Source: Welwitschia mirabilis
Taxonomy: Eukaryota; Gnetophyta; Gnetopsida; Welwitschiales
Reading direction: 5' to 3'
Length of the DNA: 39,230 nt
Assembly (NCBI GenBank): GCA_051453625.1
Contig: JBOZIK010000001.1
Span: 37,849,068 to 37,888,297, forward strand
A model generated the notes under the pieces. That model saw only the letters and a program-made list of their open reading frames with translations, searched no databases and had not been told where the DNA came from. Positions 31,221 through 39,230 of this stretch are shown here, piece after piece (position 1 is the stretch's first letter; the number at the start of each line of letters is the position of its first letter). The translations under genes were made by a program, and so were the position numbers.

Positions 31221-32960
31221 ATGTCTAGTTTATTATAAAAGCAAAAGCAAGTTACTTCGTCTAATCCATCTCTTGTCATTGGAATTCCTATTAATATACC
31301 TATAAAACCTAATGCTAATGTTACCCTGAGATAATTTATTACTAATAAAAAATGTGAAATTTAAACCTCTTTTAATTTACCTTCTGGTAATGATGTCAAA
31401 CTTAGAAACCTAAATGATTATCCCATTTTAGTGGTAAATATGATAAAGATATTTTACAACACATTGACAACATTAAATAGTTTGTGCTCACTCTAGGAAA
31501 TAGTAAGAAAAGAATAAGTGATATAACTTAATAATCATTTTTTTATCACTTTAAAAGATAAAGATAAAATTTGGTTAAGAACAATTTCTCATAAAATTAT
31601 AAAATCATTAGAGATTCGTGAGTGAAACTATCATTAGAAAATGTAAGAAAGAAATAATCAACTTCCAATAATAGCCTAATGAAGATTATGCCTCTACCTA
31701 TAAGATATTTTTTATTGTTTTACATTCAAACTTTGCAAATACTTTTTCTCCAGAAGAAATGGTAGACTACTTTATAGTGGACTTAATAGTTAAACTAAGT
31801 AGCTAGTTAATTTTTTGTATAAAGGGAATTTGTTGAATATTACTTTAGAAAATGCTTGAAAAGTATTAGAAGAGTTAGTAGAAGTAAATTAAACTTGGCT
31901 TAAATCCTCACCTAGAGCAAAATCGAGCTATATGTTAAATCATTAAAGATCTTAAGAAGGTTAAGCAAGAAAAAGAAGAAATAAAAACTAAAAATGAACC
32001 AATAAATATTATTAAGGATTTTACCTCAACTTTAGAAAAATATACTTAGATGATTTTAGATGTAAAAGTGGTAACAAAGAAGAGTGTAGTTGTATCTCAA
32101 ACTTATGATTTATGTAAAGAAAACTATCATGTTACAAAAGATGTCCTTACTATTAACATATAAAGAAAGAATTTATAGAGAACTATGTGCTTTTAGCCAA
32201 ATATTCTTAAACTTTAACCAAAACCAAAACCAAAATTAAATCTAAAATCACAATAATTTTCAACCTTGGAGGAATGAATGATATAATTTTAAAAGTTTTC
32301 AAATAAATATCCTAATTTCCAAACATTTAGAAAGATATTTGAGAATGGAAATTTCCAATTAAAAAACTCAAATAATCAAGCAAATTCATCCAACTCACAA
32401 AACCAAAGTGATCCACTTAGAAATTCTATTTATGAGTTGAGAAAGACATAAGAAAGAATAACTTTCAACATTGAAAATATTATGAGTATTTTGTAATAAA
32501 CTATGCTTACTAACCAAAGATTGTAAGAGTTACTTTACACTCAATCTTTACCAAACCCAAATGAAGTTAGCAAATATTATAAGGTTCTGACAAGAAGTGG
32601 AAATGAGATAACACTTCCTCTTCATTAGGCTTTAACATCTTAGAGTGATAAAAATAAAATAGAAGAGGATATAGAAATTTTAGAAATTCATTCTTTCCCT
32701 TCTCCTTTAAGTAACAAAAAGAAAAATTCTTTTCATAAGAAACTACCTACCCCTTGTCTTGATACATTGAACAAAAATCCTACCTTTGATGAACATCTTA
32801 AAGCTTTAATGAAAAATTTGAGTATCAATTTATAATTTTTGAAACTTTTACAAGAGAATCCTAAGTATTATAAACTATGGAAGATTTGACTAGAAGAAAA
32901 TAAAAATGAGCCATTTTTAGTAAAGTCTTCCTAACCCAATCCATTAACAACTTAGTTTTA
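31221..32960 (+). pseudogene. gag of element D
   Basis: ATG at 31221 gives MSSLL then a stop, then KQKQVTSS, aligning with the gag start of C (28909). Later segments NANVTLR, FNLPSGNDVKLRNL (about 31375-31420) and FITLKDKDKIWLRTI (about 31540-31585) match C gag. The zinc knuckle at 32104-32142 reads YDLCKENYHVTKD, so the first Cys is Tyr and the last is lost. Downstream, EEDIEILEIHSFPSPL (about 32665-32705) and PTFDEHLKALMKNLSI (about 32785) are the gag-protease linker. Many stops; not functional. Confidence 0.75.
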
Positions 32961-33440
32961 TAGAAATGTCTAAAGTCTAAAGATCTGGGAGCAGCAACTA
33001 TTCGTGTTACTTTAATAAAATAGAAGGATAAAAAAAGCCTTGATTGATATTGAAGCTAGTGTCAACATTATGCCCTTGCACATTTGTTAACAACTTGGGT
33101 TAAAAAATAAAATAGATCCTACAAGGATTATCTTAGAATTGGTGGATACATCTCTTCAGAAATCTTTAGGCATGATTAAGGATTTAGTAATTTATATGAA
33201 GTAAGCATTCTACCCATTGATGTTGTTGTGACAGAAGTTAAACATAACAATGATTATTCTTTATTTCTAAATAAATAGTTTTGTACAATAGACCATTATA
33301 TTAGAATACATTTGATGGAGCACCATTTAGGAAATAAAATTTTTTTAGCAAGAGTATTTGATGTGGCTAAAAAATATTTAGGTAATGATTTAAGTGTAAA
33401 AGAAGAAATAAAGCCAATTTTGTTTTTACAGCATCATCCA
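32961..33440 (+). pseudogene. Aspartic protease of element D
   Basis: KALIDIEASVNIMPLHIC at 33034-33087 is the retropepsin active-site region. The catalytic Asp is at 33046-33048, and the Gly normally following is Glu (GAA at 33052-33054, one G-to-A step from GGA). SILPIDVVVTEVKHNNDYSL at about 33206-33265 matches C. The change at the catalytic loop and several stops would inactivate it. Confidence 0.75.
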
Positions 33441-33899
33441 CTTGAAGAAATATGATCAATGATTTATAATCCAACTTTATTTAATGATCAACTAGAAGTA
33501 GATAACTTGAATGCTTTTGATAAAAACAACTTGATTTTAACCATTTAGAATTTGATTACTTTAATCTAGAAAGTAGAAATACTAAATCTATTAATTGTGT
33601 AGAAGTCTAAAATCCAAGGAAAACTAAGACTTCTTATTTATAGGGTAGTCATCTACTACTAACATCTAGACTATAGGCTGAGATGATAGTGAAATTTTCT
33701 AAAAATTTAACCAAAAAAAATTTAAATTCAAATTTGAATCTAAAATCTTTACCCAGTGGATTGAAATACATTTTTTTTTTATATAATGATCTGAACAAAT
33801 ATTTGATAATTAATGAAAATCCTTCCCCTCAACAAGAATCAAGCTTAATCTCTATTTTATAATCTAAGATAAATGAGTTCACTTACTTTCATAAAGATT

Positions 33900-34848
33900 T
33901 GATAGCCATTTCTACCTCAATTGTTTAACATAAAGTCTACCTTGAGAATAATGTAGAACCTGTTAGGAAACCATAATGTATACTTAATTTAGCCCTTAAG
34001 CAAGTTGTTAAAGATAAAATCATAAAATTAATGAATGTTAGAATCATTTATGCCATAGATGATAGTGAGTGAAGTAGCCCTTTGATGATAATACCTAAGA
34101 AAGTTGGAAAATGAAGGATGTGCATAGATTCCATAAAATCAAATGAACTAACCACAAGTGATCATTGTCCTTTTCCTTTTCTTAATTAGATACTTGATAA
34201 GATTCAGGGATATGCATTTTATTATTTAGTTTATGGATATAGTGGTTATAATTAGGTATTTATTTCTCATAATAATTAAGACAAAAGTACTTTTACTTTA
34301 CCTTTTAGTACTTTTGCTTTTTTATGCATGTCTTTCAGACTTTATAATACTCTTATTACTTTTCAACATGTTATAAGGGGTATTTTTTTTGATATGATAG
34401 AAGTTCTATAGAAATTTTTATGGATGACTTCTTTATTTATATTGAAACTTTTGATCAAATATTAGAATAATTAGAGAAAGTCCTTAATAGATGCATTTCT
34501 AGTGGCCTACATTTGATTTTGGAAAAGAGTTTATTTTTACTTAAAAATGGAATTATTTTATGTCATCATATTTCAAAAAAGGGGATTAAGATGAATCATA
34601 AAAATGTTGGTATTATTAAAAACTTGAATCTCCCTACCAATGTAAAACATGTTAGATCTTTTCTTAGTTATTGTGGTTTTTATTATTGGTTTACTTATGA
34701 TTATACAAACATTTATAAATCCCTTCACTCATTACTAGAAAAAGAAGCTAAATTTAAATGGAATGAGTCTTGTCAGCTTGTTGTTGATAGACTTAAACAT
34801 AAACTTTCTTATGCTCCTATTATAATGGGAGCTGATTGGGAAAAAATT
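33900..34848 (+). pseudogene. Reverse transcriptase of element D
   Basis: Starts near NNVEPVRKP (about 33950), then LKQVVKDKIIKLMNVRIIYA, SSPLMIIPKKVGK (34073-34111), RMCIDSIKSNELTTSDHCPF and FSTFAFLCMSFRLYNTLITF (about 34307-34365). The catalytic FMDD is at 34417-34428, then an open stretch to KFKWNESCQLVVDRL (34750-34795). Stops at 34070-34072 and 34112-34114 fall on expected Trp codons; stops at 34187-34189, 34253-34255 and 34277-34279 on expected Gln codons. A frameshift precedes FMDD. As in B, the segment between PKK and the MCID motif is shorter than in typical Athila RT. Confidence 0.8.
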
Positions 34849-35330
34849 TTGAATTGATGTGTGATTCTAGTAATTTTACTCTGGGTGGAATACTTTGTTA
34901 AAAATATGGAAATGAATTTAAAGTTATATCTTATTATAATAAATCTTTGTCTAAAATTCAAATAAATTATACTATTACAAAAAAGGAAATATTAGTAATC
35001 ATTTTTTTCCCTTGATATGCTCAGATATTATCTTTTAGGTTTTTATATGAATGTTTATACCAATCATTCTGCAATTTATTATCTTATTACTAAGAAAGAT
35101 TCTAATGCTAGATTTATTAGATGGATCCTTTTCATACAAGAATTTAACTTAACCATTATTAGTAAAGCAAGGAAGCATAATTGTATTGCTAATCATTTGT
35201 CTTATCTTCCTTATTCTCTTGATGGTTCTTTAATTGATGATTCTTTTTTAGATAAGCAACTTTCTGTTATATCTTTTACTTCTCCTCCTCCTTAGTATGT
35301 TGATATGGTTAATTATCTTATTACTATAAA
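34841..35330 (+). pseudogene. RNase H and connection domain of element D
   Basis: After a one-base shift at an A-run (34841-34846), FELMCDSSNFTLGGIL gives the first RNase H Asp. Continues KVISYYNKSLSKIQINYTIT and, after another shift, the open stretch 35017-35295 with VYTNHSAIYYLITKKDSNAR and IANHLSYLPYS, the conserved RNase H end. The enzyme would remove RNA from the RNA-DNA hybrid. Two shifts and the loss of one conserved segment make it inactive. Confidence 0.75.
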
Positions 35331-36560
35331 AACACCACAACATTGGATTTATAATCAGCACAAATCTTTTCTCTACAGAATAGGTGACTATGAGTGGATA
35401 AGCTAAATTTGTATCATAGGTGTAAAGACTAAATTATGTGAACATGTATTCCTAATTAGAAAAAATCTAAAATCTTTATCTTTGACATTGTGGTATTTGT
35501 AGAGGTCATTTTTGTGGATATAAAATAACTATGAAAATTCTTCATTCTGGTTTTTATTATTTTACTCTTTTTCGGAATTATTTTTATTTTGCTAGAAGGT
35601 GTGATGCTTATCAACATTATAGTAGTCTTACTCATACTCAGAATATGCCCTTTAGACCTATTTGAATGTGAACATTTTAGTGGTTGTCGATTATGTTACT
35701 AAATGGGTTAAAGTTATTTCTACTTCTTTAAATGATGTTCAAACTATGTGTTATTATCTTAAAACTTATTATTTCATTATGGTTTTCTTAGGATTATTAT
35801 TAATGATGAAGGAACTCATTTTATAAATTAACTTTTTAAGAAATTTATTTTGTTCATTAGAATAGAACATATAGTAGCTTCTACTTATTATCCTCAAGCT
35901 AATGGATAGGTTGAAAATGCAAATAGAGAAATTAAGAAAATGTTATAAAAACTTGTCTATATTAATAAGAAATCTTGGGCTTTTAAGCTTAATACTGTTC
36001 TTTAGGCTTACTGTACTACTTGGCATAATTCTCTTAGTTTTTCACCTTATAAACTTGTGTATGAATAAGTTTGTGTTTTACTTATTGATGTGTGCTATAA
36101 CTCTTATCATACTTCTTATTAACTTAATGTTATAGACCTTCATAAAAACCTTAAACATAGATTAGCCCAATTAGATCACCTTGATGAAAACACACTTATT
36201 TTATGTATTTTTAATTAGTTGTCAAAGCCCAAGCTATGTTCCAACATAATAAAAAGTTACTTAAAAAAAATTTGAACCTAGTTAACTTGTCCTTTTATAT
36301 AATATTAGAGTATATATTTTGAATAAAAATTTGATCTCTAAATGATTAAATTCTTATCTTATAGAGAAAGTGCATTCTAATGTCTCTATTGATATTTTTG
36401 CCTTAGGGACTAAATATATTTAGCAAGTTAATGGACAATGGTTGAAACTATATAAAGGATATTTAGATGCAATTATGAACATGATAGAAGCACTTGTTTT
36501 AAAGGTTTCCCTCTATAAGAAGGACTTTCATCTATCATTATCTAAATTCTTTTTTAGCTT
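35331..36560 (+). pseudogene. Integrase and pol C-terminus of element D
   Basis: Zinc-binding domain: CGICRGHFCGYKITMKILHS (about 35488-35547) then RRCDAYQHY (about 35596-35622). The core starts late: NILVVVDYVTKWVKVISTS (about 35673-35730) follows almost directly after MPFRPI, so the segment carrying the first catalytic Asp is deleted. The second Asp is in INDEGTHF (35805-35807) and the Glu in NREIKK (35928-35930). The C-terminal tail YLIEKVHSNVSIDIFALGTK to WLKLYKGYLDAI ends near 36540. Integrase joins element DNA to the host. Missing first Asp plus stops make it inactive. Confidence 0.8.
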
Positions 36561-36906
36561 ATTCCTTTGGTGGATATTATGATGTCATTTGATCATCGTT
36601 TAAACTTGACTTATGTATTACTTTATGAAGTTTTCTATGACTAATATTCATACTTAGGCATTTTATAGTGGTAAGATTGAATTCATTCAATATTAATACA
36701 TTCTCATGTACATGGATTTCACTTTAAAGGAAGATACCTTGGTTTTTGTATTTTTTTTTCAAATGGTATAAGATCTTTAGTCATTTGGGAATGTTCTTTT
36801 CTATCTTGTATCTCACTTATTTACCTTCATCCTTTTGAGAGTGTGATCATGTGGGAATTTTTAAAAGAAAAGAAAAAGAAAAACAAGAAATAATAACCAT
36901 GGTCTA

Positions 36907-36916
36907 NNNNNNNNNN
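36907..36916. other. Short gap, 10 N
   Basis: Ten N at the start of the shared noncoding block of D. Confidence 0.95.
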
Positions 36917-37160
36917 ATAAAAATACATAGTCACTATGATATCCTATCATATTAGGGTAAATTTTCCCAAGAGGAATCTTTGGCAGTATTGGTAGCTATG
37001 GGAACTCCACTAGGAGGTTAGTTGGCCATGATTTTCAAGTCCTTACTTCTCTAACTATGGTTGCACTTTCATCATCATGGAAAAGTTATAATAAAATTTG
37101 AGGCTATAAGATTAGTGATGTTTTTGATGTCATCAGAGGCATTTCTTATTTCCTAGACTC
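36917..37160 (+). repeat. Shared 3' noncoding block, copy D
   Basis: AGCTATGGGAACTCCACTAG at about 36992 is identical to A at about 998. The rest of the block follows the same order. Confidence 0.7.
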
Positions 37161-38699
37161 TTAATATTACCATATGATCATTTTACTTTTAAGGATTTGG
37201 ATGTATTTGTGAAGTGTGAGTAGGTAAGTTAATTTCTAAATATCTTTGGGTCTTATCATTTATTGTTTTAAGCACTTAATTTTTGTTATCATCATAATCA
37301 CTGCCTTTTTAAGTAGAAATTTATGAATTTTTTAATTTTATCATGTATTTTTACTCAGTTAACTTTATGATGTCTTCCTTAGGGGTTTGATAGGTTAGAA
37401 TTTAGGATTGGTAAGAAATATTTTTCTTATTTGTTATATCTATTTTCATTTTTATTTTCTTTAGTTTTTTAGTTTATTATTTCAAATTCATTTTTGCATT
37501 TTCTCATCTATACATAGAACCTTATCATTTGGTAGTTTCTTTGCTATTTGTTCATATACCATTTTCATTTAGAATTTGAATTCATTAGAACATACTTTAT
37601 GTTTTATAGCTTTTATGAAATTCCTTGTATCTTTTAGAGTTCTATGATTTCTTTTATTTTACTTTTCAGTTCAGACACAGTTATTTAGTTTTTATTATAG
37701 GTTTTAGTCTAGTTAGTTCGTTTTCTCTAGTTATAGTTTTCTTTTATTTTGAGCTTTTAAACTTCATCTTGATTTTCATAATTTTCTTTCCCATTTTCTA
37801 TTTTTTTTGAGCTTTCTCATAAAATATGATACTTTAATTATTATATTTGAGTTCAACTTTATTGGCTGACATCTTTATTTTTGCAAAAATTTTTATAATT
37901 CCATCATCCATGTAGTTGTCCAAATGATACCAAGAGGATGATAGTCTAATTTTTATTAGAGTTATTCTAGGGCTGTCGTCCAGATGACGTGACTAGATAA
38001 TAGTGCAGTAAAATTGTAACTCAAACACTTGTTCCTTATATATCTTCATTTTTTCATCATTTATACCCCTTTTTTAAAAGACAACAATCCTCCTAGACCT
38101 TACTAGCATCTTGGATTTTGTTCTAGTTAATTTCATGTCCAGATTTCAAAGTTTTCAGTGAATTTTCTAAAATGAGGTATATTTTTCTCTCCCTTATATT
38201 TTTAAATTTTCACTCCCATTTTTTAACCTTTCAACATGTAGTTTTCATGTATGTTTATCAGTTTCTTATGCTCTTTGATTTGGAACTTATGGATTTGATT
38301 TTCACTACGTATTTTGAAAGTTATGATCTGTTGTGTGTTTTATGAGAAAAATTTAGCCTTCTCATAAACCATAAATTAAAATGTAGTGGCTCTTTTGGGA
38401 AAATTTATCATTTGGATGTGTTCTAGAATTCTAATGGATTAGATTTTTCATTTGAGCATTTCAATTTTTGCCATATGTGAGGGCCACTTAAGAAACTCAT
38501 TTTGCGTTTTTCATGTGTTTCACATTTTTCTTCTCATGGGTAGGAAATATGGGATGTATTAATACTTTTGGAAGAAGGTAGGATGTATTTTCATTATTTT
38601 TCCTTTTTTTAAATCAATTTTAGGCATCATTATTAAGCATCCTTATAGTGTATTTGACTTGTTATCTAATCTCACATGATGTTTTTACATATTTTAAAC

Positions 38700-39076
38700 T
38701 TAGTAGGCCCTATACACATAGAGCTAGATAGGATGAGGTTGAGGTCAAGGTTATAGAATAGGAAGCAAACCATTTAGTGATTATAAAGGTTAAGTGTGTG
38801 GAGCTTATACATCTTTCACTTTGACATAGATGTTTATTGATGATATACACAACTACCATTTGTGTCAAGTAGCATCATGGAGACTTCATAAGTCAGATAG
38901 AGCCTGAGGTTGATTAAAGGCTCTTATATCTCTACTTATAGTGGATTTTAGATGCACATGAATTATACTATGTATCAAAGATGAGAGAGTTCTATTATAC
39001 CATGCATATTGAGCATCGTCCAGACACTCATGGTCACCTAGTTAACATGATCATAGCATATATTCAAGACCACAAG
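38700..39076 (+). pseudogene. Extra ORF of element D, cut by LTR H
   Basis: Aligns with the extra ORF of B across the copia insertion point. Readable pieces include TIHRAR-like sequence near 38715 (RPYTHRAR) and, after stops at 38915-38917 (TAA) and 38939-38941 (TAG), WILDAHELYYVSKMREFYYT and MHIEHRPDTHGHLVNMIIAY up to the H junction. The two stops are shared with B. Located between the 3' noncoding block and where the PPT should be. Function unknown; I do not claim an envelope role, since no signal peptide or membrane segment is visible. Confidence 0.5.
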
Positions 39077-39230
39077 TGTTGCGGTGTGAATTTATGCAAT
39101 CTTAAAGTCCTTAGGTAAATCTATAAATCATATAACTTACAGAAAAACACATGTTAGTATAGACGGGAGTTCATCTGAATGTTGTAATCCCAACGAAGGC
39201 ACTAGGCTCAGAGTTAGAGAATTGATTTCC
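39077..39230 (-). repeat. End of an LTR of element H, running out of the window
   Basis: Begins TGTTGCGGTGTGAA on the + strand, the reverse complement of the CAACA end of LTR A. The rest matches A 3750-3922 reversed, including AATCCCAACGAAGG versus CCTTCGTTGGGATT. It is therefore a minus-oriented LTR (3' LTR or solo LTR) inserted in the extra ORF of D. Confidence 0.75.

Larger units (their letters stand above)
36561..38690 (+). other. 3' noncoding region of element D
   Basis: AT-rich and T-rich, no coding signal; the open stretch at 37625-37810 is a Phe-rich artefact. It contains the four-copy block (36917-37160), a 10-N gap (36907-36916) and TCATCC motifs at about 37903-37945 and 37975-38010. 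The part from 38175 aligns with B 17170-16640. Confidence 0.55.
21503..39076 (+). mobile_element. Element D: Athila-like gypsy with all domains, containing element C
   Basis: Reads 5' LTR (21503-22748), PBS, leader (to 23349), then after the nested element C resumes at 31133 with the rest of the leader, gag (31221), protease, RT, RNase H, integrase, 3' noncoding region and extra ORF until cut by LTR H at 39077. Joining the two leader pieces gives about 680 bp, close to the roughly 660-bp leader of C, which supports the join. The 3' LTR should lie beyond H. All ORFs are broken. Confidence 0.8.

Noticed and set aside
35902-36135. Open stretch of 77 codons on + strand
   Set aside because: A neighbouring frame of the integrase of D; the correct frame contains VENANREIKK.
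1-39230. Host protein-coding gene, tRNA, rRNA, CRISPR array or organelle insert
   Set aside because: Looked for conserved motifs, cloverleaf signals and regular spacer arrays and saw none; open frames that are readable all belong to retrotransposons.
1-39230. Fungal RIP as the cause of the C-to-T decay
   Set aside because: The element lineages (Athila-like, SIRE-like) are plant types, so methylation-driven decay in a plant is the simpler reading.

Overview
The window looks like plant nuclear DNA, most likely from a repeat-rich angiosperm genome. It is very AT-rich, holds no recognisable host gene, and contains ten N-runs. The plant call rests on the LTR retrotransposon types: Athila-like Ty3/gypsy elements and a SIRE/Maximus-like Ty1/copia element with a Met-tRNA-type primer site. 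I cannot name the species.

Almost everything I can explain is nested LTR retrotransposons of two families. Gypsy copies are A (+, pol tail, 3' noncoding region and 3' LTR, 452-3922), F (-, gag-protease fragment, about 5180-6316), B (-, 3' LTR at 6317-7586, then an extra ORF, 3' noncoding region and pol up to 21502), D (+, 5' LTR at 21503-22748, body resuming at 31133 and running to 39076), C (-, 23350-31132) and H (-, an LTR that leaves the window at 39077-39230). One complete copia element lies at 9125-16361 (-).

The nesting can be read from junctions. The copia element sits inside the extra ORF of B and is flanked by a perfect 5-bp duplication (TAATC). C sits inside the 5' leader of D and is flanked by AATTT on both sides. 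D interrupts the pol of B, B abuts and apparently interrupts F, and the LTR of H interrupts the extra ORF of D. Thus F is older than B, B is older than D and the copia, and D is older than C and H.

Gypsy gene order is LTR, PBS, gag, protease, RT, RNase H, integrase, long 3' noncoding region, extra ORF (only in B and D), hairpin plus polypurine tract, LTR. C has gag and protease but no RT to integrase, so it looks non-autonomous. The copia element has gag, zinc knuckle and protease, no integrase or RT, and an unrelated extra ORF next to its 3' LTR.

Every coding region is broken. Many stops fall where TAG/TAA or TGA replaces a conserved Gln or Trp codon, as expected from cytosine deamination of methylated, silenced DNA. 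Noncoding features that recur between copies (a TCATCC...GGATGA compound palindrome, a roughly 250-bp block in the 3' region, and a hairpin next to the PPT) are the most interesting unexplained signals.
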